In this document: positions 1 to 8,644 of the stretch, in pieces
How positions within the stretch are numbered: the first letter of the stretch is position 1
Layout of the letters: every line of letters starts with the position of its first letter
From: SB11 sp037968475
GTDB lineage: Bacteria > Bacteroidota > Bacteroidia > UBA8524
Assembly (NCBI GenBank): GCA_037968475.1
Contig: JBBKVO010000018.1
Span: 124,001 to 188,000 of the forward strand
Length of the DNA stretch: 64,000 bases
Direction: 5' to 3'
Translations under genes and position numbers: made by a program
Notes under the pieces: generated by a model
Seen by the model: the letters and a program-made list of their open reading frames with translations, nothing else
What the model was told of the DNA's origin: nothing
Database searches by the model: none

Positions 1-618
1 CCACAATCCACACCTTTAATAAAACGAGGTGATATACGTGTGCAATACACCAAACTAAAAGCCATTTATATTTTCAGCAGAAAGAAGTTTTCGTATGGTG
101 GTGCATATAGTTTTACCGAGCGACAAAAAAAGACTAGAGCCACAGCATTGGCCGTTGCCCATGTATACCGCATGAGTACAAGTGCCGATTCGACTTTTTT
201 TAACTACGGACAACAAGGTTTGTTTAGCAAATACGATAGTCTTAAACATTTGCGAGTGTATTCAATAGGATTAGGGCCCGGTTTTGCTGCTACTTTTGTA
301 AAAAAGAAATGGTTTTTTTCTATCGGGGCATATATAATGGGCGATTTGCAATACCACAGCTCACACAATACCCATAACGAGATTATTAGCCAAGGTTGGA
401 GGGCTGCCCTATTTGGCGACGTTTTTGTTTCGGGAGGATATAATGGCAATACATTTTATGCGGGCTTTGTAGCTCGGGGAGACCGTAATTTTGTATCACT
501 ACCCAATGTAAATGCCTCAACTACTTTTTACAATACCGTATTAAGCATAGGTTTTAGGTTCAATCCACCTAAAATTATTTCTAAATTGTACGATGCCAGT
601 CCACTAAGATATTTATAA
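1..618 (+). CDS. DUF4421 family protein, 5' end outside the window
   Basis: The frame is open from the first base, so the gene begins upstream and only the last 205 or so residues are seen; the GTG at 40 is internal. The stretch FSYGGAYSFTERQKK followed by glycine-rich, alternating aromatic segments and a final SIGFRF strand fits DUF4421, a Bacteroidota family predicted to form an outer-membrane beta-barrel. No function is established for the family. It converges on gpmA and shares a bidirectional terminator with it. The family call rests on recalled motif resemblance. Confidence 0.7.
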   Translation, partial: PQSTPLIKRGDIRVQYTKLKAIYIFSRKKFSYGGAYSFTERQKKTRATALAVAHVYRMSTSADSTFFNYGQQGLFSKYDSLKHLRVYSIGLGPGFAATFVKKKWFFSIGAYIMGDLQYHSSHNTHNEIISQGWRAALFGDVFVSGGYNGNTFYAGFVARGDRNFVSLPNVNASTTFYNTVLSIGFRFNPPKIISKLYDASPLRYL

Positions 619-622
619 CACA

Positions 623-645
623 AAAGGGGGCTATTAGCCCCCTTT
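623..645. terminator. Bidirectional rho-independent terminator
   Basis: A perfect 10-bp stem (623-632 with 636-645) and an ATT loop lie between two converging genes. The stem runs AAAGGGGGCT / AGCCCCCTTT, so A and T tracts flank the GC core on both strands and it can stop both transcripts. Confidence 0.85.
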
Positions 646-669
646 CACGTTTATTCTTCATACAAACAA

Positions 670-1275
670 CTACATAGCTTTTGCGTGCAACACTTTTGCA
701 TTTTCATCCAACTGGTATACAATAGGTCGTGCAGTGCCTAATTCTTTCTTCAAAATTTCATCGGGAGTAAGGTTCTCCAAATACATTATCAAAGCACGCA
801 GGCTATTACCATGTGCTGATATTATAATGTTTTTACCTTGCTTCAATAAAGGCTCAATATTCTCTTTGTAGTAGGGTAATACCCTTTCGGCAGTGTCTTT
901 AAGGCTTTCACCGTTTGGAGGTGGTACATCAAAACTTCTACGCCAAATATGCACCTGCTCGTCACCATATTTCAGTGCAGTTTCAGCTTTATCAAGCCCT
1001 TGCAAATCGCCATACATACGCTCGTTCAACGCTTCGTTTTTGGTAACAGGTATATCTGTTTGTCCGCTAATTTCTAAAATGGCATCCAATGTTTTTTGAG
1101 CACGTTGCAAACTCGATGTAAATGCTTCATCAAACTTATAACCTTTTAGTATTTCTCCCGCTTGTTTAGCTTCTTCAATACCTTTGGTCGAAAGTTCAAC
1201 ATCAACCCAACCCGTAAAACGGTTTTCTAAATTCCATTGCGATTGCCCGTGCCTAATAATTACTAATTGTGCCAT
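670..1275 (-). CDS. gpmA: 2,3-bisphosphoglycerate-dependent phosphoglycerate mutase
   Basis: Interconverts 3-phosphoglycerate and 2-phosphoglycerate in glycolysis and gluconeogenesis in the cytoplasm. The N-terminal IIRHGQSQWN carries the phosphohistidine (His9) in the RHG motif; NERMYGDLQG holds the conserved catalytic Glu region, and SAHGNSLRAL near residue 155 supplies the second active-site His. At 201 residues it is slightly shorter than the E. coli enzyme (about 250), normal for this branch of the dPGM family. Single-gene unit: a TATATTTG box lies 17 bases upstream of the ATG and a shared terminator follows the stop. Confidence 0.95.
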   Translation of the reverse strand: MAQLVIIRHGQSQWNLENRFTGWVDVELSTKGIEEAKQAGEILKGYKFDEAFTSSLQRAQKTLDAILEISGQTDIPVTKNEALNERMYGDLQGLDKAETALKYGDEQVHIWRRSFDVPPPNGESLKDTAERVLPYYKENIEPLLKQGKNIIISAHGNSLRALIMYLENLTPDEILKKELGTARPIVYQLDENAKVLHAKAM

Positions 1276-1291
1276 TGTTAAAAATTTGCTA

Positions 1292-1299
1292 CAAATATA
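1292..1299 (-). promoter_or_regulatory. -7 promoter box of gpmA
   Basis: TATATTTG on the minus strand matches the Bacteroidota -7 consensus TAnnTTTG and sits 17 bases before the gpmA ATG. No convincing -33 element was assigned. Confidence 0.6.
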
Positions 1300-1441
1300 G
1301 GTGTATTGCTTTTTTTAAAAACCTGTAAATGCAATATGTACCTGCAAACTAAACAAAATCAGTACAAATAGCCCATAAATACAAGGCCACAATACTATAC
1401 ACCCATACTATTTCCGTTTATAAAGATAGACTGGCTTTTAT

Positions 1442-1449
1442 TACTTTTG
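1442..1449 (+). promoter_or_regulatory. -7 promoter box of the O-acylation operon
   Basis: TACTTTTG followed by C, an exact TAnnTTTG match. It ends two bases before the first possible ATG (1452), so transcription would begin at about 1456 or later. This favours the ATG at 1470 as the real start of the acyl carrier protein. Confidence 0.65.
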
Positions 1450-1469
1450 CCATGGCTTATTGTATACAC

Positions 1470-1715
1470 ATGACAAACGAGGAAATAAAAGAAAAAACAA
1501 ACTCCATTTTTCATAAAGTTTTTAGCGACGAGAGTATAGGAATACACCCTGAAATGACTGCAAAGGATGTGGAGCGTTGGGACTCGCTAAACCATCTCAC
1601 CCTTATAACATCGGTAGAAGAAGCCTTTGGGATAAAATTTAAGCTGAAAGAACTAATAAGTATGAAAAACGTAGGTGATTTACTTCGCTTAATAGAAGCC
1701 AAAACAAACGGCTAA
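1470..1715 (+). CDS. Acyl carrier protein
   Basis: An 81-residue phosphopantetheine-attachment protein. The segment VERWDSLNHLTLI contains the DSL motif whose Ser receives the 4'-phosphopantetheine arm, preceded by the usual helix and followed by an EEAFGIKF acidic loop typical of ACPs. It is not next to fatty-acid genes. It opens an operon with two SGNH proteins and an MBOAT acyltransferase (9-base gap to the next gene), so I infer that it delivers acyl groups for export, like DltC in D-alanylation. A six-codon longer start at 1452 exists but overlaps the probable transcription start. Confidence 0.88.
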   Translation: MTNEEIKEKTNSIFHKVFSDESIGIHPEMTAKDVERWDSLNHLTLITSVEEAFGIKFKLKELISMKNVGDLLRLIEAKTNG

Positions 1716-1724
1716 TACAATACC

Positions 1725-3323
1725 ATGAATAAAATTTGGCAATCGGTAGCTATACTTTTTACACTCAATGCAGCCCTATTGGGCTTTGCCTTTGTGTATG
1801 AAAATACTTTTGCCGCTTGGGATAGTGAAGCCAACACCAAAGACGGACGTTTTCGCTTTATTACCCTTAGTCAAATACTTACGCCCGATACCCTTTCCAT
1901 CAATCAAAATGCCGAACAGATAGCTGAGGACTTGCTAAAAAGCGATATGCTTGAGATTGTTAAGATGGAGAAAAAAGGTAAACTAGATTCGGCATTTTTA
2001 GATAAACCGGGTGATACAACCATAAAATCAAACCTGATTATTAACCCCCAAGCATTAGACGATTTTTTTGCTACGCTTATACAAGAAAAAGACAATACAT
2101 TGGTACGCGTAGCCCATTACGGAGACTCGCAACTTGAGGGAGATAGGGTAACAGCACATATACGCAGAAACCTACAAGCTAAATTTGGCGGTGGTGGTTT
2201 GGGCTATGTGCCTTTTGACGATGTAGCCAGTAACTCAAACTATACCCGCACCAATACAGGCAAATGGTGGCGGTACAACGTGTTTAATATGCGCCGCAAA
2301 AACAACAGTTACTACGGACTTAGTGGTAGCGTGTTTAGGTTTGCAAAAGGCAGTAATACACCCGATAGCGCTAAGGCTTCAAAAAGCATAAAAATCATTA
2401 AACCTGATAGCACTATAAAGATAAAAAAAGACACTGTAAAGCTAATTGCCAAAGCCGACACCGTTAAAAAAGCTAAAAAAGATACCAATAGTACCCAAAC
2501 TGCAAAGGCATTACCACAAAATGGGATACTAAAAAATGCTTCGGTTACTTATAAATTAGCTAAATGGGTAAACTACCAGCGTGTATCGTTGATGTATGGA
2601 CAGGCTAAAGAAAGTTTTGGGGTTAAATGCTTTACTTTAGATAATGAGTTGATATATACCGATAGTATAGTACCTCTTATGGGTTTTGCCAGCAAAAAAC
2701 TTAACATCCCCGCTGGGTTAAAAGGTTTTAAACTAGAGTTTACAGGTACTACCAGCCCTGATTTGTATGGGCTGCAAATTGATGATACCACAGGTATTAT
2801 TGTAGATAACTATGCCATACGCGGCCACAGTGGCGATGGCCTTTTTAGAATAAACGACGAATATTTGGCGCAGCAATTGCAAGGTACTAATACAAAGCTT
2901 ATTATATTTCAGTACGGTGCCAATATGCTGCCCTACTTAGAAAGCGAAAAAGAGTGCAAGTATTACGAAGATGCCTTTTATCGTTTGTTTAGAAAATTTA
3001 AAAAAGCTGCCCCAAATGCTGCTATATTGGTAATAGGTAACGGCGATATGGGGTTTGTAAAAGAAGGCGAAGAACAATCGTACCCGTTTGTGCGCTGCCT
3101 TAGCGATGTACAAAAAAATGCAGCCACACGCGCAGGTTGTGCATTTTGGAGTTTACTAGATGCAATGGGTGGCGAAAACGCTATATTGACATGGAATAGA
3201 AAAGGCTTGTGCGCGCTTGATGGGCATTTATCGCCCAAAGGGCAAAAAATAATAGCCAACCTTATATTCAAATCGATAATGCGCGAATACAATAACTTTA
3301 TACTAAAACAACAAAATAGTTAA
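1725..3323 (+). CDS. SGNH-fold protein of the O-acylation cassette (DltD/AlgX-like role)
   Basis: 532 residues with one N-terminal membrane segment (about 7-27), so the rest should be periplasmic. SGNH blocks are visible: GDSQ at 133-136 with nucleophile Ser135, a GGGGLG segment after it, GAN at 398-400, and D499-G-H501 in place of the usual DxxH. Residues about 215-265 form an insertion rich in Lys and Ser/Thr with repeated KxDT units, probably a flexible linker. Known relatives act with MBOAT proteins to move acyl groups onto surface polymers, or as esterases. Its position between an ACP and a second SGNH gene supports transfer rather than general lipolysis. The spacing of the DxH triad is unusual. 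Confidence 0.75.
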   Translation: MNKIWQSVAILFTLNAALLGFAFVYENTFAAWDSEANTKDGRFRFITLSQILTPDTLSINQNAEQIAEDLLKSDMLEIVKMEKKGKLDSAFLDKPGDTTIKSNLIINPQALDDFFATLIQEKDNTLVRVAHYGDSQLEGDRVTAHIRRNLQAKFGGGGLGYVPFDDVASNSNYTRTNTGKWWRYNVFNMRRKNNSYYGLSGSVFRFAKGSNTPDSAKASKSIKIIKPDSTIKIKKDTVKLIAKADTVKKAKKDTNSTQTAKALPQNGILKNASVTYKLAKWVNYQRVSLMYGQAKESFGVKCFTLDNELIYTDSIVPLMGFASKKLNIPAGLKGFKLEFTGTTSPDLYGLQIDDTTGIIVDNYAIRGHSGDGLFRINDEYLAQQLQGTNTKLIIFQYGANMLPYLESEKECKYYEDAFYRLFRKFKKAAPNAAILVIGNGDMGFVKEGEEQSYPFVRCLSDVQKNAATRAGCAFWSLLDAMGGENAILTWNRKGLCALDGHLSPKGQKIIANLIFKSIMREYNNFILKQQNS

Positions 3324-3344
3324 CGCTACGTTTAACACACAAAT

Positions 3345-5117
3345 TTGAAACTAATAAAAAACATATTACCCCTACTACTGCTATTGGCAGGGCAAATTGC
3401 CCAAGCCCAAAACAGCGGTATGAAAAGTAGTTTGTATAACGATACGTTTGCCGATGAAAGCTATGTATCGCGTTTTGTGCGCTATCAAAAATATTATTCG
3501 TTTATAAAATACGACGAGAACTATTTTGAGTGGGCAGATGTAACAGCTGTTGATAATATATATGCCAAACTGGCTCGCGCCAACAGCAAAAAAGTAAACA
3601 TATTACATATTGGCGACTCGCATATACAAGCCGATTTTTATACAGGTTATGTACGCGAGAATATTCAAAAAGTATTTGGCTATGGCGGTAGGGGCTTTAT
3701 ATTTCCCTATGCGTGCGCAGGCACACACTCTACCTACGATTATCGTACTTGGAAATACGGCAACTGGGATGGTGCCCGTAACGTGAAAAATCCTAACCTG
3801 ATGGATATTGGTATTACAGGTGCTGTAGCCCGTACTACCGATGAAAAAGCAGGTTTTAAATTTGGTTTTAAAGAAGGCATACTTATGCCTGAATTTACAA
3901 CACTAAAAATCTATTGTAAAAAAGACAGCCAAAGTTTTAACCTGAAACTGAAACTTGCCAACTACCCCGATACCATATACCTAAACACTAACGCCCGACC
4001 CAACAGCCCATACATACGTGTTGATTTACCCGTAGTATCTGATACATTTGAAGTATTTGTTGATAAAACCGACAGCACACAAACCTTTTTTGAGTGTTAC
4101 GGCCTAATGATAGAAAGCTGCAAAGACAAGGGCGTAACTTATAGCAGTGTGGGTATTAACGGTGCTGGTTTTGGCAATGTTCTAGCCCAAACCTTGTTTG
4201 AAGGGCAGGTACAAGAACTAAAACCTGATTTGGTGGTAATAGATTTGGGTGCCAACGATTTTTATGGTTTTAACTATAACGAATTTGAACTGCGTACCAA
4301 CCTAGAGAGTCTTATAAACACTATTAAAAAAGCATCACCTAAAGCATCAATACTTATATCTTGTTCGCAAGATATTTACTATCGTCGCCGTAAAAATGTA
4401 TATGCTACACACCCGTTTTCAAAACTTATACAGACCACCGCAAAAGCTAACGGAGCTATTTGGTACGATTATTTTGCCATATCGGGCGGGCAATATTCTA
4501 TGCAAAAGTGGAGGCGTTACCATTTGGCAAAAAATGATAAAGTACACCTTACCACAGCGGGTTATAACCTTAAAGGCGACTTATTTCTAAATGCTTTGTT
4601 AAACTCGTACTTAGAGTATCTGAAAGGGCGTCCCGAAAGCCTTATAGTAGCTAATGGCGGGCTAAAAAGTAAAAGTGTTATAGATAACCTTTTTAGTGAT
4701 AAAAATAGTGTTACCGACCCTGAAAACGACAGCACCAAAACCCAAATAGTGTACAGAGTTAAAAAAGGCGAATACCTTAGCAGCATAGCCAAACGGTATG
4801 ATGTAGATATTGAGGATATTATGGATTGGAACGGGCTGGAAAAAACCTACCTGTACTATGGTCAAAAACTAACCTTATATGTAGATAAAACCGTAGCCAC
4901 CAAACCACAGGTTACCGCTACTACACAGACTGAACCTAAAACTACCCCTAAAAAATCCACAACAACCGGTGGTGGGGTAAAATACAAAGTAAAATCAGGC
5001 GATACACTTTGGGATATTGCAAACCGCAATGGAGTTAGCGTAGCAGAAATTAAAAAACTTAACAACCTGCGCGGAGATGCCATCAGGGCGGGACAAACCT
5101 TAGTTATCAGCAAATAA
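3345..5117 (+). CDS. SGNH hydrolase-like protein with two C-terminal LysM domains
   Basis: 590 residues starting at TTG, with a signal peptide ending near AQAQ (22). The SGNH domain has GDSH at 90-93 (Ser92), GAN at 302-304 and D398-K-V-H401 as DxxH, a complete catalytic set. Two LysM domains follow at about 469-512 and 546-589, joined by a Thr/Pro/Lys linker. LysM binds peptidoglycan or related glycans, so the enzyme is probably held at the cell wall in the periplasm. It lies 21 bases after the first SGNH gene and 3 bases before the MBOAT gene. I infer acyl transfer to, or removal from, peptidoglycan or an attached glycan; the substrate cannot be read from sequence. Confidence 0.8.
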   Translation: MKLIKNILPLLLLLAGQIAQAQNSGMKSSLYNDTFADESYVSRFVRYQKYYSFIKYDENYFEWADVTAVDNIYAKLARANSKKVNILHIGDSHIQADFYTGYVRENIQKVFGYGGRGFIFPYACAGTHSTYDYRTWKYGNWDGARNVKNPNLMDIGITGAVARTTDEKAGFKFGFKEGILMPEFTTLKIYCKKDSQSFNLKLKLANYPDTIYLNTNARPNSPYIRVDLPVVSDTFEVFVDKTDSTQTFFECYGLMIESCKDKGVTYSSVGINGAGFGNVLAQTLFEGQVQELKPDLVVIDLGANDFYGFNYNEFELRTNLESLINTIKKASPKASILISCSQDIYYRRRKNVYATHPFSKLIQTTAKANGAIWYDYFAISGGQYSMQKWRRYHLAKNDKVHLTTAGYNLKGDLFLNALLNSYLEYLKGRPESLIVANGGLKSKSVIDNLFSDKNSVTDPENDSTKTQIVYRVKKGEYLSSIAKRYDVDIEDIMDWNGLEKTYLYYGQKLTLYVDKTVATKPQVTATTQTEPKTTPKKSTTTGGGVKYKVKSGDTLWDIANRNGVSVAEIKKLNNLRGDAIRAGQTLVISK

Positions 5118-5120
5118 TAC

Positions 5121-6605
5121 ATGGATTTTTCTGGCTTTTTGCAGCAGTTTGCCTACAACCCTATAAAAATACTTCAGTTCAATTCGGTCTTCTTTTTTGG
5201 CCTATTCTCCATATTCTATGTGCTGTATGCTGCTTTCTTCAATCGCATACAAGTTCGCAATGGTTTACTACTACTCTTTAGCCTGTTTATCTATTACAAA
5301 CTAAGCGGTTTGTATATAGTGCTAATGTGCCTAGTAGCACTCAGCGATTTTTTAATAGGTAAGCAAATACTAAAAACACAAAACGAAGGAAAAAAGAAAT
5401 GGTGGCTGCTGCTATCCCTTATTATTAGTGTGGGTTCGCTTATTTATTTTAAATACACCCCGTTTATATTAGAAAATGTAAACACACTTTTAGGTTCAAA
5501 CTTTACCCCACCCACAGGCTTTTTAATGCCTATTGGTATATCTTTTTACATATTCAAAACCATCAGCTATGTAATGGATTGCTATAACGAGATGATTGAA
5601 GAGCCTGAAAAAAATTACTTCGATTATCTATTATACTTATCACTATTTACCACACTAATAGCAGGCCCCATAGTTCGTGCCCGCGACGTATTGCCCCAAC
5701 TAAAACAAAAACTTGTAGTAAGTAAGGAGTTTATGGGACAAGGCTTTTATTTAATACTGATTGGAGCTGTAAAAAAATACCTAATTGCCGATTTTTTGTG
5801 GGTCAACTTTATCGAGCGTGTGTTTACCTCGCCCACAATATTTTCTGGCTTCGATAATCTGATGGCCATGCTAATGGGCACCATACAGTTTTATTACGAT
5901 TTTGCAGGATACACTGATATGATGCTGGGCATATCGCTACTACTAGGGTTACAATTGCAGGGTAATTTTAACCGTCCGTTTATGGCACAAAACATTAGCG
6001 ATTTTTGGCGCAGGTGGCACATAACCCTATCTACTTGGCTAAACGAGTACGTGTTTATGCCCATGTCGTTCGCGTGGCGTAGCGGTGGCAAGGCGGGAGT
6101 GGTTTTTGCCAGTTTATTCACCTTTGTAATATCGGGAATTTGGCATGGACCAAAATATACGTACATACTTTGGGGCACACTTCACGGTGCAGCAATAGCA
6201 TGGGATGTTGCCAGCCAAAACTGGCGTTTTAAGCTAAAAAAGAAGATAAACAGTACTTTGTACAAGGTAGTAAGCATAATCATCACCTTTGCCTTTATAA
6301 GCCTTACTATGGTGATTTTTAATGTGAAGCAATTGCCAATGGCTTGGGATATGTACGAAATGATATTTGCCAAAATGAATTGGGCATTAGCGCCTGAGTG
6401 GTTTAGCATATACTACAAAGAGTTTATCATTTTTGCATTGGCTGCCTTAGTACATTTTTTACCGTTAAAAATTAAAACATACTCAATGCAGCAATACACA
6501 CTATTGCCTTGGCCGCTAAAATCGATAGTAGGTTTGGTGGTTATTATATTTATATACCAGTTCTTCTCAGCAGAAACACAGCCTTTTATTTACTTGCAGT
6601 TTTAG
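5121..6605 (+). CDS. MBOAT family O-acyltransferase (AlgI/DltB-like)
   Basis: A 494-residue polytopic inner-membrane protein with about ten or more hydrophobic segments. Family hallmarks are present: FLMPIGISFYIFKTISYVMD, DFWRRWHITLSTWLNEY (His300) and the invariant active-site His342 in ISGIWHGP. MBOAT proteins of this group pass acyl groups across the inner membrane for O-acylation of alginate, peptidoglycan or teichoic acids. It is the last gene of the four-gene operon; the ACP at the start is the likely acyl donor. The transcript probably ends in the AT-rich 230 bases before pckA, though I see no clear hairpin. Confidence 0.92.
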   Translation: MDFSGFLQQFAYNPIKILQFNSVFFFGLFSIFYVLYAAFFNRIQVRNGLLLLFSLFIYYKLSGLYIVLMCLVALSDFLIGKQILKTQNEGKKKWWLLLSLIISVGSLIYFKYTPFILENVNTLLGSNFTPPTGFLMPIGISFYIFKTISYVMDCYNEMIEEPEKNYFDYLLYLSLFTTLIAGPIVRARDVLPQLKQKLVVSKEFMGQGFYLILIGAVKKYLIADFLWVNFIERVFTSPTIFSGFDNLMAMLMGTIQFYYDFAGYTDMMLGISLLLGLQLQGNFNRPFMAQNISDFWRRWHITLSTWLNEYVFMPMSFAWRSGGKAGVVFASLFTFVISGIWHGPKYTYILWGTLHGAAIAWDVASQNWRFKLKKKINSTLYKVVSIIITFAFISLTMVIFNVKQLPMAWDMYEMIFAKMNWALAPEWFSIYYKEFIIFALAALVHFLPLKIKTYSMQQYTLLPWPLKSIVGLVVIIFIYQFFSAETQPFIYLQF

Positions 6606-6788
6606 CCTATACTAAAGTCCTCTATGGTAAATATGATTTTTATCATAGCCTAATTGTTAACCTTTAGCTAACCTTGCAGGTAAAACATCAACATTAGTGT
6701 ACTTTATACACTAATTAATATAGTTTAATATACTGAAAAACAATACCTTAAATCGCTACATATTCAAGGGTTGTTTTGAAATATTTAG

Positions 6789-6796
6789 TACTTTTG
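6789..6796 (+). promoter_or_regulatory. -7 promoter box of pckA
   Basis: TACTTTTG matches TAnnTTTG; a TTG-rich stretch at 6771-6778 is a possible -33 element. The ATG is 40 bases downstream, leaving a short leader. Confidence 0.65.
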
Positions 6797-6836
6797 TAGC
6801 TTTAATTTTTTTGAAATTTCAACCAATTAAATCCAA

Positions 6837-8426
6837 ATGAACCAAGTAATTGAGAAAGTTTTGGGAAAAGCAGGTAAGGTATACAACAACCTTAGTCCTG
6901 CTGAACTTGTAGAAGCCGCTTTAAAAAGGGGTGAAGGTGTTTTAGCCGATAGCGGAGCTCTTGCCGCAGATACCGGAGAGTTTACAGGTCGTTCGCCAAA
7001 AGACAAATTCTGTGTGAAGGATGCCAAAACTGAAAATACAGTATGGTGGGGTGATGTGAACCAACCGTTTGACGGGGATAAATTTGAAAAACTACTTAAT
7101 AAAGTTATAGCCCATCTTGAAGGAAAAGAAATTTTTGCTCGTGATGCTTATGCTTGTGCCGACCCTAACTACCGCCTTACTGTTAAGGTGTTTACAGAAA
7201 CTGCATACAACAACTTATTTTGCCACAACCTTTTCTTACGTCCAACTGCCGAAGAGTTGAAAAACTTTGATAGCGAATGGGTGATAATAAATGCTCCTAG
7301 TTTCCATGCCGATCCTGCTGTTGATGGCACACGTCAACACAATTTCTCTATGTTAGACTTTACCCGCAAAATTATTTTGATTGGCGGTAGCGGCTATACT
7401 GGTGAGATGAAGAAAGGTATTTTTACAGTTCTTAACTACATTTTGCCCGAAGAGAAAAACGTGCTTTCTATGCACTGCTCGGCAAATATTGGTAATGAAA
7501 CTGATGATACTGCTATTTTCTTTGGATTGAGCGGTACTGGTAAAACTACTTTGAGTGCCGACCCTAATCGCCGTTTGATTGGTGATGATGAGCACGGCTG
7601 GAGCGGTAATACCGTATTTAACTTTGAAGGTGGTTGCTATGCTAAATGTATAGACCTTACCAAAGAAAAAGAGCCTCAAATTTTTGATGCCATCAAATTC
7701 GGTACTTTGCTTGAAAACATCCGTTTTAATGACGGTACACGTACACCAGATTATACCAATACATCGGTAACTGAAAATACGCGTGCAGCATACCCAATCT
7801 ACTCAGTAGATAATATTGCTACTCCTTCTATCGGCTCTACTCCAAAAAATATATTTTTCCTTACGGCTGATGCCTTTGGTGTATTGCCTCCAATATCAAA
7901 ACTAACGCCTGAACAAGCTATGTACCACTTCATATCTGGATATACTGCAAAGGTTGCAGGTACTGAAGCAGGTGTTACTGAGCCACAAGCTACATTTTCA
8001 GCTTGTTTTGGTAAAGCATTTTTACCATTACACCCGGGCAAATACGCTAAACTTTTGGGAGAAAAACTAAAAGAAAGCGGTGCTAATGTATGGTTGGTAA
8101 ACACAGGATGGAGCGGTGGCCCTTACGGTGTTGGTAACCGTATGAAACTTAGCTTTACCCGTGCAATGATAACCGCTGCACTTAAAGGCGAACTAAGCAA
8201 TGTGGGCTATACTACACACAAAGTGTTTGGTTTAGCTATGCCAAACAGTTGCCCTGCTGTACCAACTGAAATTTTGCACCCACGTACTACTTGGGCAGAT
8301 TCAAATGCCTACGACCAAAAAGCAAACCAATTGGCCGAATTGTTTATTAAAAACTTTAGCCAATATGCTGATGGAGTTACAGAAGATATACTTTCTGCTG
8401 CCCCAAAAGCGCATGCTACTGCATAA
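6837..8426 (+). CDS. pckA: Phosphoenolpyruvate carboxykinase (ATP)
   Basis: Converts oxaloacetate and ATP to phosphoenolpyruvate, the first committed step of gluconeogenesis, in the cytoplasm. At 529 residues it has the normal family length. GRSPKDKF near residue 52 is the substrate-binding segment, GLSGTGKTT at 230-238 is the kinase-1a P-loop, and the following DPNRRLIGDDEHGW carries the metal-binding Asp of kinase-2. Further conserved blocks include ENTRAAYPI and NTGWSGG. It is a single-gene unit with its own promoter box and a strong terminator. Confidence 0.97.
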   Translation: MNQVIEKVLGKAGKVYNNLSPAELVEAALKRGEGVLADSGALAADTGEFTGRSPKDKFCVKDAKTENTVWWGDVNQPFDGDKFEKLLNKVIAHLEGKEIFARDAYACADPNYRLTVKVFTETAYNNLFCHNLFLRPTAEELKNFDSEWVIINAPSFHADPAVDGTRQHNFSMLDFTRKIILIGGSGYTGEMKKGIFTVLNYILPEEKNVLSMHCSANIGNETDDTAIFFGLSGTGKTTLSADPNRRLIGDDEHGWSGNTVFNFEGGCYAKCIDLTKEKEPQIFDAIKFGTLLENIRFNDGTRTPDYTNTSVTENTRAAYPIYSVDNIATPSIGSTPKNIFFLTADAFGVLPPISKLTPEQAMYHFISGYTAKVAGTEAGVTEPQATFSACFGKAFLPLHPGKYAKLLGEKLKESGANVWLVNTGWSGGPYGVGNRMKLSFTRAMITAALKGELSNVGYTTHKVFGLAMPNSCPAVPTEILHPRTTWADSNAYDQKANQLAELFIKNFSQYADGVTEDILSAAPKAHATA

Positions 8427-8458
8427 ACAGAAAAAACGATAACAGAGTTTTTATACTA

Positions 8459-8495
8459 AAAAATCCCGACCCGAAAGGTTGGGATTTTTTGTTTT
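8459..8495 (+). terminator. Rho-independent terminator of pckA
   Basis: An 11-bp stem, AAATCCCGACC (8461-8471) pairing with GGTTGGGATTT (8477-8487) with one G-U pair, loop CGAAA, then a run of T. Confidence 0.9.
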
Positions 8496-8499
8496 CCAC

Positions 8500-8548
8500 T
8501 ATTTCAATGATTTGTCAAATTTTAAAAATTTGACAAATCATTGAAATA
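8500..8548. repeat. 24-bp perfect inverted repeat with a TTTGTCAAAT core
   Basis: Arms 8500-8523 and 8525-8548 are exactly complementary around a single central A. The arm contains TTTGTCAAAT. It lies past the pckA terminator and downstream of the sulfatase gene, too AT-rich for an obvious terminator. Confidence 0.85.
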
Positions 8549-8585
8549 TCGCCCTAATCCCTCTCCCTCTTTCTTGCTTATTAGT

Positions 8586-8644
8586 GTCGTGAAGTTTTGA
8601 ATTTGACAAACTTTTAAAGTTTGTCAAATTCAAAACTTTACGAC
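8586..8644. repeat. 23-bp perfect inverted repeat with the same TTTGACAAA core, next to the sulfatase stop
   Basis: Arms 8592-8614 and 8616-8638 match perfectly around T8615, and the pairing extends to 8586/8644 with one G-U pair. The arm contains ATTTGACAAA, the reverse complement of the core in the palindrome 40 bases to the left. It could act as a terminator for the minus-strand sulfatase transcript, which ends at 8644, although its GC content is low. Confidence 0.85.
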
